A stretch of DNA of 64,000 nt from Diogma glabrata (lineage: Eukaryota; Arthropoda; Insecta; Diptera; Cylindrotomidae), in contig OY856186.1 of the NCBI GenBank assembly GCA_963693315.1, positions 287,324,930 through 287,388,929 of the forward strand, read 5' to 3'. A program made the translations under genes and the position numbers. Below, piece by piece: positions 47,824-59,531 of this stretch. Numbering within the stretch: position 1 is the stretch's first letter; the number at the start of each line of letters is the position of its first letter. The notes beneath the pieces were generated by a model. That model searched no databases, was not told the DNA's origin, and saw nothing but the letters and a program-made list of their open reading frames with translations.

Positions 47824-48076
47824 TATAAAAAAAACCAAACCGAAACCAAAATCAAATTTAGGGGGTTTAGATAAACCGAAACCAAAACTAAAACATATTG
47901 ATTGCATAGTAAAACCAAAGTCGAAACCAAAACCAAGATTTATTGTTTAGAAAAACCAAAACCAAAACTTGTCTTTTAACAAAACCAATACCAAAAAAAA
48001 CCAATTTTGGCTATTGAGAAAAACCAAAAACCAAACCATTAAAAATAATTGTTGGTTTTACAGCCCTGTCGCTATT

Positions 48077-48919
48077 ACAGATTTTTTTATAAAAAAAGGG
48101 TAATACAAGGTGTAGAGTAGAATTTTTTATCAGCGAATTTTTGACAGATAGGACGCAGCAAGAGATAAAAGATGAGACAAAAAGTAAAACAGAGATGTAT
48201 TATTTATTTTGGGATAAATTTGTTTTCAAAACAATTATATTAATTAAATTTCTACTCCTAGTTCGTACCATTTGTTTGTTGTGATAAATGTTTACATAGG
48301 CGTCGTTATTTTTATTATAATTATTTTTAATTATCAAAATTTGTTATATTACCTACAAAATCATTGATATTTTTACTAGTGTTTGGTTTTCTATTATAAT
48401 TGTTTGAATTTCAATAGTAATTTATTAATTTTAAGCGTTTTTTTTGTCCATTTCAAAGGGACCCCAACAGTTTTTTTTAATACTTTAATCGAGACACTGA
48501 ATATTCACGCATGTGCATATCAGTATGCGCATAACAAACAAATTTCGTGTTCGCTGGTAAAAAAATTCTACTATATACTACTATTCTACCATATACATAC
48601 CTCCTATGTTCTTCAAGCCCAATTCATTGACGCCATATTAAAAAAAACAATGGACATTGTCCTATGCAAAAAATTGGATTGGTGTTTTTGATTAAATTTT
48701 TTTGAATTTTTTTTATATGGATCGTTTTATTTTTCCAGATGGCGTAAAACATTTTTGGAATTTCTTTTATATTGAGTTTTAATTTCAAAATGGCGCTACA
48801 AGTTAACGATTTTTTCTGTGCTAAAAAATGAATCAGGCTTATATATAGGGGTTTTGTTTCTGTTCTAAAATTATTAGGTTTCTCTCCCCTGTACAATGTG
48901 TATACATATATTTTCATTC
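48077..48919. other. Intergenic, one arm of an inverted similarity
   Basis: 48744-48855 is similar in inverse orientation to 40770-40860 (TTTTGAAATTAAAACTCAAT, TTTTTTAGCACAG). No gene was recognised. Open frames here are short and AT-biased. Confidence 0.4.
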
Positions 48920-49235
48920 GGGGATATTACTTTTACTTAGGCGCCAAGAATTTTTTTTCCATTTGATAGAGAGTCACTCACTGAAGCGAATAAAACCAAA
49001 ACGAGTTGTATCGGAGCCCCGGGGTCCAAGATACAGGCCTTTTGAAAAAGCAAAATCCATACAAAATTGCACTGGTTTTGACAAAAATTTTTTATTTTTT
49101 ACTTACTTTTGCTTTATTTCCTATGTGCTTATAAGATAAACGATCAAAACTGTCCCTTTTACTAAATTTTCTTAATTTACGATAAAAATAATAAAAAAAA
49201 AATCCACTCGCGCCTAAGATAAAGTAATCTAGCCG
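48920..49235. mobile_element. ATTACTTTA-ended MITE, second copy (inverse of 27092-27406)
   Basis: GGGGATATTACTTTTACTTA at the left and GCGCCTAAGATAAAGTAATC at the right. The core TCGGAGCCCCGGGGTCCAAG is the complement of the core in the first copy. Confidence 0.8.
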
Positions 49236-49716
49236 AAAAGCGTATTTCTATAATTTAAATAATAATCAAAAGTCAAAATTAGACTGTTTTATTTTAATGA
49301 AAATTATGCAAATTATATGCAATAATTAATTACCCAAAAACAAAATTTGAAAGTTGTTAATATGCTGAATATCAGCAATCGAAATATCATTTATCATTCT
49401 CTTTTATAATCAGCAGCGCTACAAACAGAGAGACAGTTAACTAAATAATCGACGTCAAAGATGTACGGTGATTGAAGTTGAACCATTTAAAAGGAAAAAT
49501 TATATTATATTTAAAACACCGCATCAAATCAAAATACTATTTCTAATAATTTCGTTTTGTGTAAAATTGATTAATATTTATAATCATAATAAATAAAAGA
49601 CAAAAGTATTTAAAAACAATATTAAGACAATAATTAAAAAATAGATTTCGTCTCTCTATGCGGACGATGCTTTCGTCTTGAAGGAATGTTTTGTCTGCCA
49701 ATTGACAGTGGTAGAA

Positions 49717-52700
49717 ATGGGGGCACAACAAGGCAAAGATAGAATAGGAGGGGCTTCTTTAGGTACAGGAGCATCGATTCGTTCTTCCCGTACTAAACCA
49801 AGAGTACCAAAAGATTCCAGAATTTTGGGTTCAAATATATTCACAGAACATAATGGTGATTTTTTTTATATGCATATATTATTTTAATTATCTAAACAAT
49901 GCTATAGCACATTGAAAACTGCATATACATGTAATTATATAAAAATGTAATTAGTAATTTGTGAATATAAAAGAAAACGTAGTGCAATTTTTAATTAAAA
50001 TTCGATAAATTTTTTTTGTTCTCTGTGTGGTGGAAAAATAACAATAAATAATAATTTTAAATAGTTTCATTGGATACATATGTGGGGTCCAGCTGTTTGT
50101 TTTTTTTGCTATAGTTTTATCCATGTGAAAAACAACGAATTAACTTATATGTTTTGTTTGTGTTTTTCCATACTATAAAAAATTATTATATTTTTGAACA
50201 TGATCAAACCTGTTTTAAAATATTTACAAAAGGAAAGGAAAGCATTTTAATCCCTTTTTGTTTTATTGTTTCAGAGGCTTTGTTACAATCAAGACCATTA
50301 CCTCATATTCCACCACCAGGGACTGCTCCATCCGAAACTGATTTATTATCTCAAATTCAAGATAGTTCTCTTGTATCACAATCACTTTCCCAACCACAGA
50401 CAATTGGATTTGAGACAGCAAATCGATGGACATCGAAAGAAAATCTACTTGCTCCAGGACCTGAAGAAGATGATCCCCAATTATTCGTGGCTTTATATGA
50501 TTTTTCAGCTGGGGGTGAAAATCAATTAAGTTTACGTAAAGGACAGCAAGTTAGGATTTTATCATATAATAAATCAGGTGAATGGTGTGAAGCTCATACT
50601 GATGCAGGCCTTGTTGGATGGGTTCCATCAAATTATGTTACACCGGTTAATTCTCTAGAAAAGCATTCGTGGTATCATGGACCGATATCAAGAAATGCAG
50701 CTGAATATTTGCTCAGTTCAGGTATAAATGGGAGTTTTTTGGTTAGAGAAAGTGAAAGTTCTCCAGGTCAACGAAGTATTAGTTTAAGGTTTGTTCTTAT
50801 AAAATATATTCAAATATTATGCATATGTAACTTGTTCGTTATTACAGATATGAAGGACGCGTTTATCATTATCGAATCTCGGAAGATTCGGATGGTAAAG
50901 TTTATGTTACTGCTGAAGCTAAATTCAATACTCTAGCAGAATTAGTACATCATCATAGTGTACCTCATGAAGGTCATGGTTTAATAACTCCTCTTCTCTA
51001 TCCCGCACCGAAACAAAATAAACCAACGGTATTTCCTCTAAGCCCTGAACCAGACGAATGGGAAATTTGCAGGACAGACATAGTAATGAAGCATAAACTA
51101 GGAGGTACGTCAATAAAATTTTTCACATTTGTATTTTATTTAAAGTTTAAACTAATTATTTGATTTTGTTTTTTTATCTACTTGTATGACAACACCGCAT
51201 ACTTAATGGGAGTAGAATCTCCTCTTTTAACGTACGAGTTAACGTGAGATATTGTATACTATTGGCTATAGCAGTGATATATTACTTGCCAAGTTGATAT
51301 CTTAGAGGTGCTGGCGATGAAGTCAACGGTGGGACTCTTATGAAGTATGCCTTGGTGATGCTGTGTCATTGCCTTTTCGAAATATGAGCCTTCATATAAC
51401 TAACTCTACATTTGGGAATTAATTTTTGAGAATAGAGTGCGTCACTTGATCGGCTGCAAACGGGTGCAAAATTTAACTTTACTGCCGCTAGGGAGAAGGT
51501 TAAAGTCTTCATTTTTTGACATATAATGAAAGTGGCTGTAAAGTATCCCTATTTTTTTACGACGGCAATCAAGTAACTTTCATCGGGAAGTTATGTTCAT
51601 GTTCGACATAAGAATATAGTCCAATAAGCTCATAACTCTCTCCTGGATGATAGGGTCCCCCCTGGTCTCCGACCGCATTTGGGCGTCTCAACCTCACAAA
51701 AATATCTTAAATTAATCTCCTTTCATGTTTACACAGAAACTATAACTCTTACATAATTTTAAATTTACTTGGATTATATAAAATCATGTCGAAACCGACA
51801 CTAAATAGATTGTGTAATTGGTAATATGGTCCAAAGGCCTTAACCAAATAATTTTTGAAAATAAAAAAAAAAAAAAAGTAACTTTCATAATTTTACGGCA
51901 AGTAACTTTCATATTTTTTCGGCGGCCTTAAAGTGTCGCCATTTTCTTTTCATATTTTTGCGGCGATAGTAAAGTAAGATGTTTGAAAAAAAAATTTATG
52001 TATTAATTTCATATTCATGAAAAATTTAAGATTTTTGCCGAAAAATAGGGTATTTAATTCGGAGCTAAAATGAATTTTTATGTTTTGTCGATAATTGTCG
52101 GCCTCTCAAAGCTCGGTCGCCAAACTATAGACTCAACAGAACCATCTAAGGTTTTTTATTAGCTGCCCATTCTTTAAAAAAGAAAAACAAAAACCTATTT
52201 TGTTCATTCATCAACGAAACGCATGTCGTTGCAATACACAGATCTTATAATGTTTTTGTATGTTGTTGACACATATTGCAACCTACTAGATACACAGTTT
52301 AAAAAAAAATAAGAAGTTTCGATTATTAACTTGTCGTTAAGTTTCCTATTATTCTTTGTTCTTTTAAGGCGGGCAATATGGTGAAGTTTATGAAGCAATA
52401 TGGAAAAGATATGGAAATACAGTTGCAGTTAAAACCCTTAAAGAAGATACAATGGCATTAAAAGATTTTCTCGAAGAAGCAGCAATAATGAAAGAAATGA
52501 AACATCCAAATTTGGTTCAGTTAATCGGTAAACAAAAGTTTTTTTTGAAATTTAATCATAAATACAAATAATAAATTTTTAATATATGTATTATTAATAA
52601 TATATTTTCTTTATTCTGTCAGGAGTCTGTACTAGGGAACCACCATTTTATATAATAACCGAATTTATGAGCCATGGTAATTTATTAGATTTCTTACGAT

Positions 52701-53589
52701 CTGCTGGACGTGATACGTTAGATGCGGTTGCATTACTTTATATGGCAACACAAATTGCATCCGGAATGAGCTATTTGGAAAGTCGGAATTATATACATCG
52801 TGATTTAGCAGCTCGAAATTGTTTAGTTGGTGATAATAATATAGTGAAGGTAGCTGATTTTGGATTGGCAAGATTAATGCGAGATGATACGTATACCGCA
52901 CATGCCGGAGCGAAATTCCCTATAAAATGGACGGCACCCGAAGGATTAGCGTACAATAAATTTAGGTAAGTCTATATTAATTTTTATTTGTGGAAAGTTT
53001 GATTTACATTTATATATGTGTATCCAGTACAAAATCAGACGTATGGGCTTTTGGAGTATTATTATGGGAAATTGCAACATATGGAATGTCTCCATATCCT
53101 GGCATTGACTTAACAGATGTATTCCATAAATTAGAATCGGGATATAGAATGGAACGTCCACCTGGTTGTCCTCCAGAAGTTTACGATTTAATGAGACAAT
53201 GCTGGCAATGGAATGCTCAAGATAGACCATCATTTAAAAATATTCATCATGCATTGGAACATATGTTTCAGGAATCATCGATAACAGAAGCCGTTGAAAA
53301 ACAATTACAGGGTGTAGCTCAAAGTATTCTAACGCCACAAATGGGTAAAAAATCTCAAATGAATTCGCATGCAATTGGATGTAATGAAACAGTGATCACA
53401 CCATTATCTGGTAACGAAGAAATTAACGATTGCAATTTAAATTTTAAATTATTTTAATTGGATTTTAGAAACCGGCAGTTCATCAACTAAATTAAGTACA
53501 TTTACAACGGGAAAATCGAACAGCGTTCAAATGAGAAGAACCACCAATAAGAAGGGTAAAACAGCTCCAGTGCCACCAAAACGAACAAG
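49717..53589 (+). CDS. Abl: Abl non-receptor tyrosine kinase, 5' seven coding exons (partial)
   Basis: Exons 49717-49855, 50275-50788, 50848-51104, 52369-52527, 52623-52965, 53028-53410 and 53469-53589 join in frame through GT-AG introns into 638 codons, ending in a split codon. The N-terminus MGAQQGKDR has Gly2, a possible myristoylation site. SH3 is about residues 115-172 ([18 protein letters not shown]), SH2 about 179-270 ([26 protein letters not shown]) and the kinase about 295-550. In the kinase the glycine loop is [11 protein letters not shown], the lysine K325 is in VAVKTLKE, the HRDLAARN Asp is D417, and the DFG Asp is D435. The activation loop Tyr is in [10 protein letters not shown], and APEGLAY is present. 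All catalytic residues are present. After the kinase come [17 protein letters not shown] and [10 protein letters not shown], conserved in insect Abl. The long C-terminal region with actin-binding domain is missing and must lie beyond 64000. Abl acts in axon guidance and the actin cytoskeleton. Confidence 0.97.
51105..52368 (+). other. Abl intron 3, with a short dispersed repeat
   Basis: This 1264-base intron contains, at 51230-51290, an inverse match to 57975-58020 (TTAACGTGAGATATTGTATA versus TATACGATATCTCACGTTAA). It also has several AAGTAACTTTCAT words near 51570-51920. Nothing coding was seen. Confidence 0.5.
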
Positions 53590-54950
53590 GTAAGATTTTA
53601 ATTTTAAAACCAATTTTTAAGTTTGTTTGCTTCGGTTTCATTCGGTCGCCATGATAAGGTTTAAGCATGATAAACTATAAAATGACACTATGTATAATTG
53701 TTTGATAATGAGACTACGTTTTGCCTCATATTATAAAAATAATTGAGCTTAATTGAACAAATTCCAAAAATAAACACTGCTTGACATCTTTCGGTAAACA
53801 TAGTCACCATACTTATTGATTCCAAATACGAATGTCAGTGTGACTAGCTAACTCTAGAGATCTCAGTTTAAAATTAAACAATAATATATGTTCTGATATT
53901 TATCATTGTTGTTTCAGTTCGGACAGATTCTATAGATATTTTACAAATCAAAAGCAGATGATAGTTTTTTAAATATCTATCTGATCAAAAAGATATATCT
54001 GTGTCGTATTGTTTTTTATTCTAAGGGCTTATCTTTTCTCTCTGCAAAATTTTACAGATTTGTATTATTCCGAATTAATTATTATTTCTGTTACCTCGAA
54101 TTAATTATAAAAAGGATAAATTTAAAAATGCGTTGGTAAATTTGGTAAATTTTCGATTCCTCCTTCTGGATTCAATCACATTAGTAAGCAGAAACACCAG
54201 GTTTTATGTATTAAACACATTTATTGTTTCACAACAGGAAAATAATATTCTTCAACTCTAATATTCCTTCAATAGCTTCAGAAATTCGAACGATTGATTG
54301 TAGAAATTGCCAGTATGTGTTATTATACTAACGTTCAAAATATGGAGGGGCTGAAATCTCACAGCTCTGAGATATCAAGACTTCGGTCTGGGTTAAGGAT
54401 TTTGATATAGTTTTCGGCAAAAAACTTTTATGAGGACATGGTTTTTAGTTTTGGGCAGCGATGTATATCAAACATAACTCTTTGTTAAAGAACTAGTTTT
54501 TTTATATCTGTTTAAAAGCTTATTACAAAACTAACACGAAACATCAATACGTTGCCGGAAAATTACAATCAAAATTCCAAAAATATTGTTAAATTAAATA
54601 AAATCAAACTTTTTCAAAATTCCAAAAATATTCCAAAAATTAGAATAAAATCAAATATTTAAATTTTTTCTAAATTCGAATAATATTTCAAAAATTCTTA
54701 AAAATTCAAACTTTTTCCAAAATTCTAAAATTATTGCAAAAATTATTACAAAATCAAAAATTGAAAATTTTTTCAAAATTCCAAAAATTATAATAAAATT
54801 CTAAAAATATTCCAAAAATTCTTACAAAATCAACAATTAAAACTTTGGCCGAAATTCTAAAAATATTTCAAAAACTATAACAAATTCAAAAACTTCCATG
54901 TCCAATTTCATTTTAAATTACATTTACGTCATAAAACCAGCTACATTTTT
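53590..54950 (+). other. Abl long intron, AT-rich part
   Basis: Follows donor AAG/GTAAGA at 53589/53590. From 54530 to 54900 it is built of irregular ATTCCAAAAAT and ATTATAACAAATTC type words. No exon or gene was recognised. Confidence 0.5.
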
Positions 54951-55690
54951 TTTCCAAAAAATTGGCTAAAAAAATAAATGAAATCATTTTTTGACACACT
55001 TGACATTATTTTTTGACAAACTTATAATGCCATAGTTCTCTATAATAATAATAAAATATCATGTCATACAAACTATTAATTTTATTTTTTTCTAAAAAAA
55101 TTGGGTAAAAAATAAATAAAAACCTTTCTTTTGACACACTTGAGAACATTTTTTGACAAACTTATAATCCATAATTCTCAATAATAATAATAAAATTTCA
55201 TTTCAAAGAAGCAATTAAGTTTTTTCCAAAAAATTCGGTAAAAAACTAAATAAAAATCTTTTGACACACTTGACAACATTTTTTTGACAAACTTATAATG
55301 CCATAATTCTCGATAATAATAATAAAATTTCATTTCAAAGAAACAATTTTATTTTTTTTTCCAAAAAATTGGGTAAAAAAATAAATAAAAATCTTTCTTT
55401 TGACACACTTGACAACATTTTTTTGACAAACTTATAATGCCATAATTCTCAATAATAATAATAAAACTTCATTTCAAACAAACAATTAATTTTATTTTTT
55501 TTTTCCAAAAAATTAGTTTAAAAAATAAATAAATTTCTTTTGACACACTTGACAACATTTTTTTGACAAACTTATAATGCCATAATTCTCAATAATAATA
55601 ATAAAACTTCATTTCAAACAAACAATTTTATTTTTTTTCCAAAAAATTAGGTAAAAAAATAAATAAAAATCTTTCTTTTGACACACTTAA
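54950..55690 (+). repeat. Minisatellite of about 138 bases, 5.5 copies
   Basis: TTGACACACTTGA recurs at 54991, 55131, 55261, 55400, 55540 and 55679, a period of 130-140 bases. Each unit also has TTTTTGACAAACTTATAATG and an (ATA)n run. It lies in the Abl intron. Confidence 0.85.
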
Positions 55691-55779
55691 ATCTCACATA
55701 CCAATCCCGACCATCAAGATTTCTCCAAATTTAATGTTCCTACTCGTAATCACTTAAAATGAACGTTTTTTAGCCAAAA

Positions 55780-56045
55780 ATATGAAAATTTGCTATTTTT
55801 GACACACATAATGATTTTTTTGACACACTTCCGGTATAGTTATCGAACACAGCGTCCTTTCGGACCTGTCCCTTGAGTATACCTATTTTTAGAAAAAAAA
55901 ATTTTTGAAATCCCTCCAGCGGTTTTCCCTGCAGCGTAGGTAATAACGGCCGGCCGGCAGACAGACATACATTTTTTTTTTTTGCTTTTTTAGAATCAGG
56001 AGGTCCTAAAACGTCGAGAAATGTCAAAAAAAAGTGGGGGTAAGA
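55780..56045 (+). repeat. Dispersed repeat related to Repeat A end
   Basis: Contains GGCCGGCCGGCAGACAGACA and AGGAGGTCCTAAAACGT, comparable with AGGAGGTCTTGAAACGTAAA in repeat A. There is a GC-rich patch in AT-rich surroundings. No gene was seen. Confidence 0.4.
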
Positions 56046-56310
56046 ATTTCAGTTTGAGCTCATGAATGTAATACTTAGGTCTTTCAGACCGAAGTAAAAT
56101 ACTACAGAATACATCTATTCAATAATCCTTAAAACCGGATGTTTATAATATCGGAGTCTGATTTAAACCGACTACACAATCGCATTCCAATTTTTTTCTT
56201 ATACAAGAATTCTAAAATTTTATAATAAGTAAATGAATTATAATATGTAATTCTCATATCTTATAATCTACTAGCGAGTAGACAATGTAATTCTCATATC
56301 TTATAATCTA

Positions 56311-58793
56311 CTAGGACCCGGCGTGCTTTGCTACGCTTATAAATAAAGTTTGTGCACAGACATTTTGTTGACGTAGTAGCAATGATTTCATAAATTAGTA
56401 ATGAGAAATGATAGCGTAGTTTTTAATTTTTGTTTTTAAAAATATGAATGTTAAATAATCAGTACTTTAGCTCATCAGTTCGGATATATGAAAAATTAGC
56501 GATCAAATAAGTTTTCGAGTAAGCTATAAAAAAATTTAAATGACTTGTTGAATTAGTAGGTGTGTCAACACTCATCTCTATATAGAACATTATACAGAAC
56601 AAAAATAGATTCACAAATGTTCACAGTGCTCATGCATTGTATTTGTACCCGACACGAAACACACAAAAACTTTTCTAAAGAAGTGAAAATTAAAGAAATG
56701 AAAATTAAAAATGCTGTCAAATTGCAAAATTCAAGTGAATTACAATAATTACTTTGATCTTAATCACTCACAAAATCTCTCAAAATTTTATTTTTTACAC
56801 CAAATAGCGTAAAAGTTTTGTTTATTTAACATTGGTCGCATATTGCCGCTATCTCATAAGAAAGAAAACTCGAGAAAACTCGTAAAGATAACATTCAATT
56901 AACATTGTGTCATTTTTATTGCAACTTATTTATTTTAATATGGAACGAATTTCAAAATGTCGTTTTAGTTCTATTTATTTATTCGAGTACTTGTGGGTAC
57001 ACTTTATTTTTTGTTTTTCCGCCTGGTGCGTACACAAATAAATCAGACGGTTTTCCTAACGCGCCAGCCACATAAAGTTGTTCATGTCCATGTGAGAAGA
57101 ACGGATTCTCCAAATCTAGTCCACATACTTGCAGTAACTGGCCGTGTGCTTTGTTGATGGTAATTGCAAAAGCAGGTTGCACTGGAAACTAAACGTTTGA
57201 ATCTGTTGGGATTATTGAAATATGTGGATTGTGGCCTGTCTGTCGTGGCAACACTACATCTTCCTCTTCGAATTTTCCACTCAAAATTGTAGCTTCAATG
57301 ACATTGTTCATCATCTTTTTCACCGAAGTTCTAAAAAGTTTGTGCAATTTCAAAATATGTGACATATTTGAAATTACAATATGTGTCACAACAACACATA
57401 TAAACCTTTTAAGACATAGGCTCTACAACATAATGCTTTTTAAGACGTTGATGGACGCAAATTTTTTTTTTTTATATTCTTCTTAAAGAATGGAAAACTT
57501 AATAATAAATCCTTTCACATAATAATGTACGATATAGGGCAATATTTCATGATAGGATGGAGGAAATAAAAACAATATACTTTTTTTTCAAATTTGCAGG
57601 AACAAAGCAAAAATTAGGTTCTTAATTATCCTAGTGCTAGAAGCATATACCCAGATCATATAACGCATTGTTTACCTCAAGCTAGCATATATAATAATTA
57701 TTTGAAAGCTCATTTTTTCGAGCAAGCAAAAAGTTTATTCTTTTAAAAAATAAAAAAAATTACGTCCATCAACACCTTAGAAAGCATGTTCTTATGTGTT
57801 GTTGTGACACATTTTGTAATTCTCCTACCCAACACATTTTATTTAAAAAAAAATAGAGCGTTGTCGTCAAAGAATAATCCATAACTAAGACTAAGGGTAC
57901 TTAATTGACAAAAGTACATTGAAAAAAGTACATCCGCCAGCATACCTAAAATATCACTTATCCCATTAATATAAGTGATATCTTACTGCCATTGTCGGTA
58001 GTATACGATATCTCACGTTAATTGATTTGCCTTGCTTTAGATAGCAAGTACTAAAGTAGGCCGCTTTGGCACATCCATAGATCCAAAATTTTAAATTTTA
58101 CATATGTTCCTGCGGGCAGACATATATTATAAATTCATTGGTATTAATGCATTGTAACTGTTTGCAAATCATTATTGCAAACGTGTTGCCGGCTAAGGAC
58201 CACATTTTTAATTACTTTGTTTATCATACTTGCTATCCATGTTTGATTATACATAAGCTATGCTTCTTTGTATAGTATTTGTGCGAATTCCGTTTCATAA
58301 TTTTGAGATTTTAATCGATGTTATTAACTATCTTTCTTAGTTGAAGAAACATGCATTACAAATACAATTGCAAACCAATAACATATTTAGTTTATTACCA
58401 ATAACAATAACACATTGTATAGATGATAAAATTTGTAACATCATTATGTGTTTAATTCAAATACATATAGTTTTGATATACAAATGTAATTGTTTCAGAT
58501 TATACTTTCATTTTTCAATTTCATTAAATTATGTTCAACAAAAAAATTGATCAAAGGAATCTAACCGTATAAAACGATATTTAAAGAAAAATCAAATTAA
58601 ATTATTATCAACATTTAGGCAGAACCCCTTAAGATAATTATAATGGCCCTGGGGTTCCATTCAAAAAAAAAATTTGCCTGTTACCTATGCGCAAGGGTAG
58701 ACAACAACTTCCCAAAGTTTCATGATGATCGGATGAATGGTTTATTAATGCATAAGGTACAAACATACATACTTTCAATTTTATATATATAGA
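56311..58793 (-). mobile_element. Helitron with both ends visible
   Basis: Read on the - strand it starts TCTATATATATAAAATTG at 58793 after an A. It ends with a hairpin GCGTAGCAAAGCACGC (56336-56321) followed by CGGGTCCTAG at 56311 and then a T. TC at the 5' end, a 3' hairpin before CTRR, and insertion between A and T are Helitron hallmarks. A helicase remnant lies inside on the same strand. The 5' region GAAACTTTGGGAAGTTGTTG resembles segments common in insect Helitron-type repeats. The remaining interior is AT-rich. Confidence 0.75.
56979..57389 (-). pseudogene. Helitron Pif1-like helicase, C-terminal fragment
   Basis: Two - strand pieces. 57189-57389 contains KKMMNNVIEATILSGKFEEE and DVVLPR. 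56979-57182 contains AFAITINKAHGQLLQVCGLD, LENPFF and GKPSDLFVYAPGG. These match the end of the RepHel helicase domain, where the motif is usually MTINKSQGQ. A stop and frame change separate the pieces, and the Rep domain is absent. Confidence 0.8.
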
Positions 58794-59531
58794 TTTCTAA
58801 TTTAAGATATTTTTTTCCTCTTCAAGGAAAAACAAACTTTGGATATCTTCTTTGCATGCAATAGCAATTATGCTGTTGCATGCATTATAAATCAAATAAA
58901 GAAAGACAGTATTGTAGTTCTTGAAAAGGAGCTCCTTCAGTACCATTTTTATTTATATCTGATAATTCCAGGTCAATCCAAAATTTCTTTACAGAGAAAC
59001 TCGAGAATTTCTCAGAATCATCGACGTCATTATTTTGCATATATTTTATTTTTGTTGTTATATCCACCTTTATTTTTGGAATTAGTATCACATGTTGATG
59101 ACAGTGATGCAAATGATGTTAGATTTGTTATTCAAATTTTGTATGGAGTAAATTGCAGTTAAATATATGTGTTATTATGGTTTTCCATATTATTCACTGT
59201 TTGTGTGCTTTTGTCACTTTTGAATTAAAATGCAATATTTAAAAATATACTTTTTTTTTTTAAATATTGTATTTTAATGCAGTTAAATACAATTTTGTTT
59301 TGTATTTTGTTGCGATTCTGTAAAATTATAGCAATATATTATTTTATTAATTTTATTTACCTAATATATTTTGTAAGATTGTTGTTATATTACCTGGTAT
59401 ATAATATGTGGTAAAGTATCTGAAAAGGACACAAAATAAGGGAAAATATTTTATCTGTGAAAAATTATTATACAAAATTATACGATATATTTGATAATTT
59501 AATGTATTTTATCTGTCTGATCTATCTGAAA
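58794..59531 (+). other. Abl intron, unassigned AT-rich stretch
   Basis: No repeat partner or credible coding sequence was found. An open frame at 58839-59162 has no recognisable domain and AT-driven composition. Confidence 0.4.

Larger units (their letters stand above)
40744..48068. mobile_element. 7.3 kb composite with hAT-like ends and 8-base duplication
   Basis: CAGGGCTG at 40744 and CAGCCCTG at 48061-48068 are inverted. They are flanked by the same eight bases TCGCTATT (40736-40743 and 48069-48076), as expected for hAT transposition. The similarity continues weakly (GCAAACAAAACC versus TAAAACCAAC). No transposase is present. The interior is a nest of smaller elements and satellite-like repeats described separately. 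Confidence 0.8.

Noticed and set aside
48383..48917. Frames of about 100 codons on both strands
   Set aside because: No domain, low-complexity hydrophobic translation, and overlap with dispersed repeats.
58839..59162. 107-codon + strand frame in the Abl intron
   Set aside because: No recognisable domain, AT-driven residues, and no splice or promoter context.
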